From assembly GCA_030704615.1 (NCBI GenBank), contig CM060734.1, forward strand, positions 6,884,001-6,944,000: a stretch of DNA of 60,000 nucleotides. The letters run 5' to 3'. Numbering within the stretch: position 1 is the stretch's first letter; every line of letters starts with the position of its first letter. Positions 10,882 through 23,423 of the stretch are shown in pieces. Under the pieces are notes generated by a model, which was not told the DNA's origin, did no database searches, and saw only the letters and a list, made by a program, of their open reading frames with translations. The position numbers and the translations under genes are program-made. This DNA is from Takakia lepidozioides (Eukaryota > Streptophyta > Takakiopsida > Takakiales > Takakiaceae).

Positions 10882-13256
10882 TTAATACAGCATGTGTCTA
10901 CAATGGGGTGCCACGGCCAATAGCTGCCCAATTGTAATCTCAGCTTTGGTCTGGCATATCACTTCAGCCAATGCCACTTCATTATCCTGCACCTGTGAAG
11001 CATCTTGCTTCACTTCATCTTCATCTTCTTCATTTTCTTCTTCAGAGTCTATTGACTCTGCTATAGGGATATCCGTCTGCATTTCCCTTATAGTTTCTGC
11101 CACTTCCTTGTGCAGTTCCTTCTCATCTCTCCATGCCTCATCATCTTCAGGCACATCACTATCATCTTCATTCACATCTTCCTCCTCATCCACTGGAGGT
11201 AATAGTTTAGCCTTGCTTCTGGTAACTATCATTGTACTTACTTCTGGTACAAAACATGGCATAACCATGTGAGCTGCCACTACCGGGCCTTCATTCACAA
11301 GGATTCTCACCTCATTCTGGTGTCTAATCCAGATTGGACAGGCTGACTTGCGATGTCCTTGTTGGTTACAATAGTAACACAATTCTTCACCATCGGGTCC
11401 TCGCCCTTGGTCCATTATGGGATTATTCTATAATCCTAATTCCCTGGCTGGTAATTCCCCTTGGATTACCCTGGTAGTTGCCTCTGGGATTGCCTTGGTA
11501 ATTCCCTCCCTCTTCCTGCCATACCATTGTTATATCCGCCAGGCCTACCATAGTGGTCCTGGTCATTGTTTCTTCTTGGCTGGGTTTGCACTTGATGCAC
11601 CCTCACCTGTCTTGGTTCCCTTGTAGCTGTCTTTCTTTTGCAATAACAATTCTCAGTAGAATGGTTATCCATTTTACAGATAGTACAGTGTTTCTCCTTC
11701 ATGTGTCATTCAGCTGTGGTATGGCCTTCATTTTGGCACTTTGAACACCAGACACCCTTCCTCCAATGTGTTGCAGGCTCTGTGGCATATTTTTTCAACA
11801 TTTCTTCCAAATCTTCTTTCATAGTTATCCCTCTTCAACTTTTCCTTCTTCTTGCTCTTCTTCTTGAGCTCTTGCTCTTCTTCCTCATCTGACTCATCCT
11901 CAGAGTCATCATCATCTTTTTTATCCTTCCTGAGCAATTTCCCTTGCTCAATTTTGTTAGCTGTTTCAAATGCCTCTTCCACTATATTATGGGGTAACAT
12001 ATCCATTTTCTTTTGTAACTTAGGTCTCAGTCCACTCACAAACCAAGTCTTTTGTAAACCTGCTGGTGGTACATCAGGAAGCTTCTTGACCATTAACTCC
12101 ATCTTCTCCAGATATTCTTCAACAGTTTCATGCTTCTTTTGTCTCAACTGTTGTAGACTACCGTACACTTCATCCTCAATTTTGCTTGTCCTAAACTTGT
12201 TTCGGAATGTTGTACTAAGGCCATTCCAGGTTTGAAAATGATTATCAGGAAATCTAGCATACCACTCACTTGCTTTCTTGATAAGTGAACAAGGAAACAA
12301 TCTCAGTTTGGCATCATCACCATTCTCGTTGTTCACTATACACATGTGCTCAAATTGGCTGATGTGTACATCAGGATCCCCTTTTCCTGCATATATCGGA
12401 AAAGGTGGTTTTGCCCGAGTTGGAGCTACTGCTGCCATCAGTGGCCCTACTCCCTGCCCTGTGGCAGGTGCTAGTTCTCCTGTAGGTGCTAGTCCTTGAG
12501 GACCTGCTGTGGTTGTGGTTGAACCCCCACCAGGTGCTGGCCCCTGATCACTCCCTGCTACAGGCCCCCCTGTACTTGCTGTACCCCCAGCTCCAGTTGC
12601 ATTACTTCCCATACTCCCTGTCCCCCCAGAACTAGATCTAGGCTGCCCGCCTGATCCCCCTGAGCTGACACTTGTGTTGTGTCACTTGATCCAGGTCCAA
12701 CAGGTTGGATTGTCCTGGTTGCAGTACCAACATCAGTTGTTGGGTCTACATCTTCATAGTCTTTATCTTCCAAGTTTTTCTCTCTGTTTTCATCTTCCAA
12801 GTTCTTATCTTGGATTTCTTCTTCCTCACTCATATAACTCAATTGGAGTGGTGTTGGAGAGTTTAAACTCTCCGTTGGCTCTGCCTCATCTTCCTCTCCT
12901 TCCTTGGCTGGTGTTTCAGAAACTGGAGTTCCTGCTCCTGGTGTACCATGCCAACTCTGATCAAAGATTTCTGTCAAATCTTTAACCCAGGGATATACCT
13001 CAGATCTTTCCCCTCGTGGCTGATCTTCTTCATGTACCAAATCCCTTAACCTTTCTTGTAAAGAATAAGAAGGAGTGGCATCCAACTTACGTTCTTCCGG
13101 TATGGGTGATGTACTCTCTGGCCTTGATGGTGTGAGAGATCCAGATGATTCCCCTATGTCTATTCATCTCTCCCAAAGATATGGATAAGTAGCTTTCAAG
13201 TAACTCTCTCTTTTTGCTGAATATCTATGAAGTCTTGCTTCCTTTTCATCACTCAT
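10882..13256 (-). pseudogene. gypsy A gag polyprotein
   Basis: The likely start is the ATG at 13256 (MSDEKEARLHRYSAKRES), followed after an in-frame TGA near 13165 by an acidic, Gly/Pro-rich linker. A retrotransposon gag domain lies at about 12410-11900 (FPIYAGKGDPDVHISQFEHM, then KASEWYARFP). CCHC-like zinc knuckles occur at about 11690 (CTICKMDNHSTENC) and 11360 (CYYCNQQGHRKSAC), then a long acidic linker. Gag binds and packages element RNA. Stops and frameshifts near 11700-11740, 11420 and 12610 break the frame. Confidence 0.85.
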
Positions 13257-13339
13257 CACCCATATCTTTCATATCTTTGATGAGGCAATAACCACAACTC
13301 TCTCCTGTAGTACCTCTCATATATGCTTGTATTTCTTTC

Positions 13340-16300
13340 AAGCTTGATGATCCAGTTCATCAAGAACTTTGAGCCAAAGACAGGAGCTACGCGGTGAAGG
13401 GTGTGGATATACAAGTTACTCCGCAGTACTTGCAGCAGCTCTTTGATTTACCATCTGGTAAAGTGAGCGTGGATGAGCACAGAGCAAGATTGCAAATGGT
13501 GAATCTTTTCCAAGAAAATAATATACTTGCACAAAAGCCGAGTATCCAGGTTTGAGGGAAATAGGCTAGATACTAAACATTCTGCTTGCCATGAAACAAA
13601 ACCAACAGTATCTCAACAGATCTTTTATTGAAGAAGTTTTGAAGGCTTTGAAGGGAGAGGATGTAGCTTGGGCAGAGATGATGCACAGTGGCCTGGTGGA
13701 GGAAATGAAATGGCTGCAGACCACTACTGCCAAGTCCCCAATTATTGTGTTAGCCCCAATAATTGCACAAATTATCTATGACTCTTGCCTGCTTAGTGCG
13801 CAAGAACGCAAGGTCGTGGGGGTGTTTGAGGCAGCCACAACTGCAGTAGAAGAGCAAAGATCCTCTCAAGAAGAAGGAGGATTGGAGGGGCAGCACCAAT
13901 CCAAGAGACAGAAGAGGGGAGAAACCATAGTGGCGGCTCCACTTGCAACAAGGACCCCTCACGATGATGTTTCCATAGCTCCTGCACAAGATGGGGTGCA
14001 GAAGCCAAACGAGCTGGCATTACTGGAAGCACAACCATTAGAGAGGGAGGAAGAAGTCACTTCAGTACCACGGCCAACACAACAAGTTGACCAAGTTGCC
14101 CCAGAGGTAACTCAAACTGGTCTTGCTATTACACCATAGCCTTTTACTTCAGAGAGAGAGGGATTGGACATCCCCACTACGGAGCAAGTAGTGGCAGAAA
14201 TTGAGAAGAGAGATCTTCTCTATGAAAACTCTGGTATGGTCGGAGACCCAATGGTACCAAAGATACCAAGTCTACCCAAGGATATCTCTGATGTGCAGGT
14301 TATGCCCAAACCTGTGATAGAGGTTGAAGTGGTACAGGGCAAGGGTACTGCAACACTTGTGGTAGATGAGGTTGCTCAAGTACAAGATCTTGTGGGAACT
14401 TGGCCTGATTGGTTTGTGAAACACCAAACTGTTGAAAATCAGGAAGAACAACAGCAGGTTTTCCATGAAGACCCACATCATGCCATGGTTATGGGCTCCA
14501 TAAGCAGGACTCTTAACCTGTTGGGCACCTACTTCAAGACTCATGTTCCTTCCACTCAGTTGGCAGCATTGCAGGAGGAGCTCAAACAGGAGTTTGAGGC
14601 AAGAATTATCACTGAGTGTGCAAACAAAGAGGATGTGGAGGCCAACCTCAAGTTGCAGCAAGACTTGGAAGACTCTAAAGCTGCCCCGCAGCTTGAGAAA
14701 GAGAATTTAATTAGAGCAGGTCTTGAGCAAGAGAAGTTACATGAGGTACATAAGCAGCAGCTATACCAGATGCAAGTTCAGCATGAAGAGAGTTTGCGAA
14801 AAGAGAAAATGCTTAATTTTGGATTGGAAGCAGCCAATCAGAAACTGGTCATACAGTGTGCCGCACTAACGACTAATCTGGAGCTGGCTGCAATGGAAGT
14901 CAAGAAGCAAACTGAGAGATGTATATGGGTGGAGACAAAGACAATGGACACAGGGGAAACTCGTTGCTGACATGAAGGATACTCTCTGTCACAATGATAA
15001 TACAATTCAACAGTTGAAACAGGTCAATGTCGAGAATGACAAGCAACTTTTGGAGTTGCAGCAAAAGATCACAGTGTGGGATAATGAACTATCTGTGAAT
15101 GAAAGGGCATGGAAAGAAGCCAATAACCTGTCAGCTGCCTATGCAGCTCTAGTTGAACCTCATGCGAAGAGAATGGAGAGTTTACAACAGTAGTTGGAAA
15201 CATACAGGTTCAAGGAGGAGCAAAGTGTCTGAAGTGCTACGCAGGACTTAGTGGACAATCACTTCTTACAAGAGTGGTTGACACAAGGGCCAGTGGAAGG
15301 AAAAGCACCTAGGAAGTTGACTCAAGATGAGATGAATGATCTCAGGCTATGGGTGCAGAATATTGCCACAACCACTATAGACAATGTCTATAGTCGCATA
15401 GCCGAGTTGCAGGAGGATGTGGAGGGGCTTCAGACTCAAGTGAATGAGTTGAGTTTCAACATTGAGAAGAGGGCCTTTGTTCCAGAGGAACAGCTACTGG
15501 CTACTTACTTGCAGGCACGGACTTTGATTTTCAATCTTCAGCACAGGAAGTGTCGGCCTTGCCAACACCAGGAGGGACTGCGGCAACATCGCAGCAGCCA
15601 CTTCAGATAGTCAGTCTCGATACCATGGCACAGCAGCAATCAGTCCCTGGGGTTTGGGGTGATGCTTCTTTTAATCCACCTACTACTCCTGCTGCTCTTG
15701 AATACAGTAGAACTATGGTTCTTCCCTTCAACCAAATTCCCATTGTTATGGATGTCGCTTGGAAAGAATTTAGTCCTTCGGAGTCTTTGGCACATTATTA
15801 CCAGATCATGCACATTTGGTTGCCATTGGCAACTCGGACCAAGGTTCTTCCAACCGATAGACCCATTGAGGATCATCATTTTGCAGGTTGTTGGGCTAAG
15901 GCAGGAACAATGTTGAAGGAATTACTTGCCTTCCAGATCATTCACGGGTTCATCTACACCAGGACCAAGGAAGTACCTAGTCTGGTCATGGGCTGTGGGA
16001 TGTACTGTGCTGCTTGCTTTGTTTTACGCTACCACACTGAGCAGCAGAAATTGCAAATGAGGTTCCAGACTTATTCCAGTGGGGAGCATTGGACATTACC
16101 TCCAGTTCCAGATCACAAGTATATGTATGATGTGAGGGTCATGCTTCAACGGGATCCAAAACTCTGTCTTTGGTTTTCTTCTGCTCTGGAGCACTTGGCC
16201 AAGGAGAACTTTGACTATGACCCAATTTTTCCCAAGGGGCATGAGGCCAGGAAATGGCTGCAATTTTCAAAGGTGATAGGCACAACACTCTGCTATACAA

Positions 16301-16450
16301 ATGACGAGCTGCGAATATATACTGGTCTTGCCCGCAAGAGGTTGGCACAAGTCTTACAATATAATGTTCCGGACATGGTGGGCATACACTGTTTGCCAAT
16401 TAAACTTCCAGTGAAGCCCAGGAAACCGAAAGCCCAGATGAGACAGTGAT
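13340..16450 (+). pseudogene. gypsy A accessory ORF (Tat/Ogre-type putative transposon protein)
   Basis: A broken plus-strand reading frame runs up to the 3' LTR. It starts near 13360 with a FIKNFEPKTGA / YAVKGVDIQVTPQYLQQLFD block, which recalls the conserved start of the putative plant transposon protein encoded by Tat/Ogre-like retroelements. The middle (14164-15540) is rich in Gln, Glu and Lys and probably forms coiled coils. The last part (15625-16446) is a compact domain of about 270 residues with several Trp and His (e.g. LAHYYQIMHIWLPLA) that I do not recognise. Stops near 13552, 14140, 14970 and 15195 show that it is not intact. Confidence 0.5.
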
Positions 16451-16668
16451 TCTAATACCACTGGTTCTTTGGAGGGCAATTTTGACATGGCTGACGATTA
16501 TGAGACACAAATGGAGGAGAAGAAACGACAAGGATCTCCTATGCCTGAGAAATTGCCACCATATCAACCCAAGACAGGACAATCAGCTCCATCTAGTCGG
16601 CAGTCATCCCCACTAGCCAAAGACACGGCTCGGGCTCATACACAGATCCCTCAGAGGGACTCTCATAA

Positions 16669-17669
16669 TGTTACAGGGCTGTCTGGGACTTAGATAGTTT
16701 TACGGGTTCTGTGGGGTACCCTTAATTTTGCGCAGGTCTTAGGGGTGGCAGACTCAGACCAGCACAAGCCTTAGGGATGTCTTAGGGGTGGCAGACAGCC
16801 TCACACAGTCAGCAGTCACAGGCTAACATAGCCTATCACAGCCTGTCACAGTTAGCCACAGTCAGGCACAGTCACAGCCTGACACAGCCGACATAGCCCG
16901 ATACAGCATACAGTCGACACAGTCTGTCACAGCCCTACACGTCACAGTCTGACACAGCCAGTCACAGCCCGGCACAATCACAGCCCGACACAGATTGGCA
17001 CAACCTGTCACAGCGTCACACAGGTCACAGCTTGACATAGGGAACGGTTATCACTGGTAGGGAACGAGTGTGCGGGAACGTCAATAGCAAGGGGAACGAC
17101 AGTACTTACGTACTGTCTTGGTTGGCAGTTAGTTAGTTAGGCGGTTAGAACAGCTTGTAGATGCATTATGCAGAGTAGCTACATGGAGGGGATCACTTCT
17201 GGCATCACTTCGGGGGAGAGCACGATCTTGGAGCAGAGGGGACGAGAGAGCACACGGAGGAGGAGAAAATGATTGATGTAGCTTGATACATGCAAGCCGT
17301 AGAGATGTACTGTAGGGCAGAATAGAGACACCATGGCTTCGGCCTGATACATGATAGATATTAATATGATTCCTATTTCATACTCACACTGTGTAGAGAG
17401 ATCTGAGTGAAGCTGTGGAATGAATGCTTAAGTAGATGGAACATGGTAGATTGTAGAAGCAATCTGATACTTAAACCTAGGCAGTAAGGTAACTTACTAA
17501 ACATGACTGTAAGAAGGAATAGACATAGGAAAGCACCCCCATGATACACTAGCTGTAGGTCATGACTGATTGTTCTGAACGGGCTGAGTGCTTAGAGATT
17601 TCCAACTCTTCTATCTTGGAGTTTCCACCTCAGATAGCTAAGGGATGGGTGAGTAAAAGCTGCTCAACA
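16669..17669 (+). repeat. gypsy A 3' LTR (plus orientation)
   Basis: This 1001-bp LTR starts TGTTACAGGG and ends GCTCAACA. It is the partner of 6649-7650 in opposite orientation. The block 16800-17040 is a degenerate array of CACAGCC/GACACAGCC words, the complement of the same block in the other LTR. Sequence to the right (from 17670) is outside the element. Confidence 0.9.
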
Positions 17670-18202
17670 ATCGGATGTGCGAGACATTGCACGCACGAAG
17701 CGGGAGTAGGGGCAAGGTACAATACGAGGCTGCAGCTCACTCACATTGGCTAATACTTCCCTACCCTGCGTGTACATCTTCTATTCCCTTACTGTCATAT
17801 TAACTCGCCGTCTTTCAGCTTGACAGTAGAAGCTGTGTGGATATCTGTTCATGGCAGAATACAGACTGGGCATGCAACTGTGTCATAGTCACATAATTGT
17901 AGCACACAATTTCACAGCCACTTTCCTGAAGATTCCCATGAGGGCCGAACAGAAGCTGACACCGAGGGGTACGTGGGATCCATGCACAGGATCGTCTTTG
18001 AAGCGCATTGAAAGAAGATGGCAGTGGGCACAAATGTCCCTTTGTCACTAACACAACAAGGAACCACCCCGCCGCAGTTCGAAAAACTCATGAACGTGCC
18101 GTTACTGTACATACCCCGAAAAGAATTGGATGATGTATGAGATGAAACCCCAACCACCATCCATCTATGTCGTCCACATAGACGGGTGTCTTGGAAGAAG
18201 AT

Positions 18203-21200
18203 AGTCTTGCCCTCCTCATTTCGCACTAGTCACACTGGAGCCTCCCAAGAAAGAAACCGTCTCTACAAAGAAGAGAGCGCGGCGCAAGTCACTTTACTTC
18301 ACGTCGGCGAGGCAGAGGTTGAAAGCGAGGGAGAGGATGAGGAAAACGTGTAGGGCATTAGATCTTTCTGAGGGAGAGAGCGACCGTGAGGGGGAGGGTT
18401 CTATGGCGGAAGGTACGCAAACTCGGGGAGGTGAGGAGCTCTCTGTGGACAAGCAGCTAGAGGAGATGTTGGATCTGCCACTGTTGCGGGAGGCTGAGAT
18501 GGAGAGAATGGCACCTATAAGGGAGGAGGCAGGCGGAAGAACCCTAGGCGGCAGTCCTGTCGAGGAAGTGGCTAGGGAGCAAAATGTGCAGAGGGTCGTT
18601 GCCACATGGGAGCGTCCATCAAACCCTGCATTGTCTTTGTGGTGGTTGAAGGAGAAGGCTCAAGGGGAAGCCAGCATGCGTGCAGAAGATGTGGACAAGG
18701 ACAGTGGTCGACATAGTCTGATTCAGGTTAGTGGAGCACAATTTGTGTTAGTTCTTGCTTTCTTAGAGAGGGCAACAGAGCCTGAGCAGCAGTGTCGTGA
18801 GTGCCATTTTAAGCTGCCGTTGACGGCAGCTTAATCTGTCCTCGCATCATCCCTGCCACTACCCTCCTATTGGATTGTCAATCGTCCGGAAGCAGGGACA
18901 GAATAAGATATCGTCAGCTGAAGCTTAATCTGCCTTTTGTAGGAGCACTCATTTGCTAAAAGAGAGGCTCAAAGAGGAGCACCAGGCCACCAGCTTGTCT
19001 CATGCTTGCATATCAAATATGAGTATTTGGGATGTTTTAAGGAGGACGATTTAGGTAATGTTGATGACACCTTAATCTGGGGCTGATTTTGTTTTGCAAG
19101 CAAACATTGGTTTGCAACGAAAACGAAAGAAGGCGTGGGAGAGTCTACGCGAGTTACCCACTGAGGAACAGGGACCAGACAGGATGCCAATATTGCAAGA
19201 AGACGATGACACTGTAAATGAGGATGAGGTGTAGAGGGAGCTGTCGCCGCCGGGGGCTATGGCGAGAGTGGAGGAGCCAATGGACACACAGGTGCGTTCG
19301 AAGGAAAGGCTCCAAGTGCAAGAGACCAAGTGAGGTGGAGACCAGGGCTCTTCCAGTGGTGTGCAGAAGCAAACGAAAGTTAGTCCATCTCTTACAATTG
19401 ATGCTTTTGAATTCCAAGTTGAATGTGAATAGAGACAGAGGCAGGAGTTGAAGATGCAGATTAAGGCATCATTGACGATAGCTTAATGTGGCCTGTGAGG
19501 GTTAGGCAAGACTAGAGCAGAGTCTCCATTGATAGCATAGAGGAGGACTCCGAATAAGTCATCATTGACGACAGCTTAAACTAGCCCCTCTTTTCCATTC
19601 CAATGGTTACTATGATGAATAAGCAACGAGGCAGATCGCAACATGCTTTCCTTGCTGAGGGGTAGTTTGTAGTAGAGAGGAAATGGGTGATTAAGGCATC
19701 GTTGACGACAGCTTAATGTCGCCTTTCATTTCTGTTCTGAGGGTCTGTTTGAAAAATGAGAAAATAGGCAACTTAGGGAAACGTCTCTATTGTGACAGTC
19801 AGTATGAAGCTGTGAGGAGGGGAAAGATCAAGGCATTGTTGACGACAGCTTCATGTCGCCTTTCATTTCTGTTGTTAGGGTCTGTTTGAAAAATGAAAAA
19901 ACAGGCAACTCAGGGAAACGTCTCCATTGTGACAATTAGTATGAAGCTGTGAGGAGGGGAAAGATCAAGGCATCGTTGACGAAAACTTAATGTGGACTGT
20001 CAATGCCTGATTGAGGGTTAGTTTGAATCATAGAGGAGGACGCATATCCCTGGCATCATTTGCATTGTGAAGGTTACTACAAAAGGGGGAGGAGGAGGTA
20101 GATTAAGGCATCGTCGAAGACACCTTAATGTGCCTGTGATTTCCATTGTGAGGGAGAGTTTGAAACTGAAATAAGAAGGCACATAATGGCATCGTTGCCC
20201 TAATTTCAAGTAGAGAAGAGGATGCAAATTGTGCCATCGTTGACGATGCCTTAATATCTCCCTGGAACTGATGCCTAAACACATGGAACTTTGCAGAAGA
20301 AAAGGAAGAAAGCGGGGGAAGGCCAGCCTGCACATGAGACAGCTGTTCCTGAAGAGAGGGCGGTCGACCCACATGAGAATTATGAAGATAAAGTGCATTC
20401 TCTTATGTACATATCCAAAGTGAACACCAGAAAGGTAATCAACTCCATGGAAGTAAGAGACGACACCCTACATCACTTTTGATTTTCCAGGGTGAGGACA
20501 TGGCATCCCGCCGGATCCTACACAGCTACATGAAGTCATTGGGGTCCAAATCTGCAAAATATGGACTTGCATAAATACCCTACCTCTTTCGAGTGCCGAG
20601 TTTCCAGGGCAGAAGGTACTCCCTTGGGCCTTCATTGTCTGTTCTCATGTGCTACCATGCATCAAATCATTTCTTAACACAATTCCCTTGGTGCTGCTGC
20701 AGACCCATGTCTTCAAGGCCATTTGCCTTGCTCGAATTCGGCCAGACAACACTCCTACTCATCTTGGGCTTTTCGACGTTTGGGGGGGAGCCTGGCTTCA
20801 CATAGACCCGGAATGTGACCTAGTGGATGCCGATGTCATTCACAACTATGTGGACTCCACGCAGACACTGAAAAGAGCAGGTGGCATTCCATGGAGAGGT
20901 GCTCGGGAGAAATCCCCCACTTTCATGCAGACTTTGATTGAGACATGCAGCCCGCATGGTGGCAAAGTGGTGGACCTCTCCATGGGCACAAGTGAGTGCC
21001 GAATCACTTCCCATTTGTTGGCACTACTGCAAAAAGGGGGGGTTAGTGACGGCAGCCGCGCCCCCATGCCCCGCGCGGTGCTGAGCGTGCGACGCCGGCG
21101 CCACGGCGCCATTTGTGACGCTGGGGCATGGCAAGGCGGCGCCCCGACGCTGCTTGTGACGTTGCCGCGTCGCAACCCAGCGCCCAGGTGTTGCCCCCCA

Positions 21201-23373
21201 GCGCCGGGGCCATCCTACAATGCCGGGACGTGGCAAGGTGGCCTCAAGGGCAAGAGGTGGCTTCTTGCCACGCCTGGCCATCGCAAAGGGGGGTGACCCC
21301 ACTTGCCACACTTGGGCATGGCAAGGTGGCTTGAAGGGGGAAAAGACCTCTGCGACGGCCGGGCGTGGCAAGGAGGTATTGCGACGGGGTTTTTTGGCTT
21401 GCCACGGTGGGGGGGTGGCAAGGGGGGGCCGTCTTTTTCTTTGAGTTAAGGGGTAGGGAGAGGGGATGGGGACGGGGGATGGGACTCTAGGGGGGCGCCC
21501 CCACCTCTCTGTTTTTCTTTCTTTGCCCCCCCTCTCTCTCTCCCTCCTCCCTCTCTCTCTTGGTTGTTAATAGATTTGTTTGCAAGATGGCTGTCCCATT
21601 CAACATTTTCAAGGACTTCCACTAATGGGAAGATGCGGACTAGTATTGTGAGTCAGTGTTCTAGGTCAGCTCAAAAACACAAACATCTCCTTCCTCAAGG
21701 CACCTTGGGAGGGCAGCATTGAGACCGCGATCCCCGCGCGACCTCCGAGCCGCCGCCGCAGGTATGCTCCACGCCTCTGCTTGCTGCCCTTTCCTTTCTT
21801 CCCTCTTTCCCTCCCCCACTCTTCTCTCCACAAGCTTTTGGCCCGGCGGTGGATACCAATCCTACGGAGCCATGAATTCACCCCAGTATGGATCCAAGGA
21901 TACTCCCTAGGTGGTGGAGTTACCTGCCTTCGTATACCAAACTTATCAAACACTTGAACAATAAAATTAGAGTATGAAACGAGAGTGAAGACAAGCTGGT
22001 CTCCGATTTTGAGGTCGTGGTCGAATGCAAACTTCCTCCACCTGCCAATCACAAAACAACATTCGCTCATACTACATCTACTTCGGGGACTAGGCCATAT
22101 CCTCAAACTCATCCCCGCTACTCGTTGAGGCTGATGACTCCGAGGTGTCATGGCCAGACCGACCATGCGCTTGAGCACTTGAAACATCTATCACTCCCAC
22201 AGAGCTCTGGTCCAATCCCATTTCATCCCCCACCTCATCAAAACTAATGTCCTATGTTGCACTCCCCACTATGTGGGTCATGATATTCATGAGCCCATGC
22301 CAACCATGCTCCTTGGTGTACTCGAACTCCACCGAAGATGGCCCATGAGCATTGGGGTAATATCTCCATATGAGGGTCAGGTGGAGATTGTTAAGCAGTG
22401 CCTGAAAAAGCAGACGCACATCAGATAGTCATGGATTAGGATTGGAACTCATTGATGTGCAGGTCAAATCAATTGATGGCTTCCAAGGGAGAGAAAAAGA
22501 TATCATCATATATTCTGCTGTCCGAGCAAATAGAGCTAGCAACATAGGCTTCCTGGACAATGAAAGCAGGCTAAATGTTGCACTGACTCATGACAGGTGC
22601 TTACCTTTGTACACCCTGATTTGTCCCCTTCCCAACTGTCTGCCCCCATTAGAGGTTTCATAAAGCTTCCCTTTATCTTGCATGTGAGCTTAGCGACCAA
22701 GCAAGGTTGGAGATAGGGTAAGATGATAGTAGATGCTGTAGAGACTAATGACTGAGCAAATGAAGGTGAACAGTCAAACGTGGCAAGGCCAAGGGTTAGG
22801 CCTTTGGATAGCAGGCAGCAAATACCAAGGGGTATTCTCAGAGCAAGGGAATCCTCAGGGAGGATCTGATGTGAGTGTTTGGGGAGGGAGCCACACAGGC
22901 CTGTTCTTGATAAGCAAGACTAAGAGCATAGCATGCTATGGTACTCCTTGGCAAGTAGCAAGATGAGGATTCAACCATCACATCACCGCATTCACTAAAG
23001 GCATGAACAGAATCAAGACACAAGGAACAAACAAGGAATTTTGTGACAAGACCCCACCTCTCTATTTTTCTTTCCTTGCCCTCTCTCCCTCTCTCAGGCT
23101 CTCTCATTCTCTCTCCCTCTCTTTTGTGCTACTCACCAAAAACAAAAAAAACCAGAACTTGTAGATTGTGACCTTCATCGAGACCGTGATGTACATGTGA
23201 TGGGTGTAATTTTTTGGATATCCCATTAACATTTCCACCTCCATGTGATTTACATAGCGTAGAGTCTTGGTGCCGATTTGCATCACTTGCTCCAGTTGCA
23301 CGTTGTTGCTTTTGTGGGAGTCGTTTGACACAACCACCTAAGTCGTAGCAATCGTAACATCCATTTCAGGATC

Positions 23374-23423
<50 letters not shown>

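Larger units (their letters stand above)
3770..17669. mobile_element. gypsy A: Ty3/gypsy retrotransposon broken by two inversions
   Basis: All parts of one Ty3/gypsy element are present but scrambled: integrase on plus (3770-5230), 5' LTR plus primer-binding region on minus (7650-6125), foreign DNA (7651-8873), gag to RNase H on minus (13330-8874), then a plus-strand ORF and the 3' LTR (13340-17669). The RNase H end at 8874 (minus) continues in sense at 3770 (plus), where the tether region and GRLHLVADHLSRL follow. Undoing an inversion with ends near 3770/8873, then one with ends near 6125/13335, gives the standard order LTR-gag-protease-RT-RNase H-integrase-ORF-LTR in one orientation. The LTRs have TG..CA ends. 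The outer flanks (GTTGG versus ATCGG) show no convincing target duplication. Stops, frameshifts and a deletion in RT show that the element is dead. Confidence 0.8.

Noticed and set aside
6649-17669. A simple terminal inverted-repeat DNA transposon bounded by the two ~1 kb repeats
   Set aside because: The repeats have TG..CA ends, a primer-binding site next to one of them and gag-pol genes between, so they are LTRs placed in opposite orientation by inversion. No target duplication supports a DNA transposon.
18809-20255. CRISPR-like regular repeats
   Set aside because: The genome is eukaryotic, the period is ~137 bp and the spacers between palindromes are themselves repeated, so this is a tandem repeat.
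21040-21440. Long open frames rich in Arg, Gly, Ala and Pro near the CACTA ends
   Set aside because: They come from GC-rich subterminal repeats with few stop codons in any frame.
23371-23419. GA repeat as a regulatory element
   Set aside because: It is a plain dinucleotide microsatellite inside a transposon with no promoter context.
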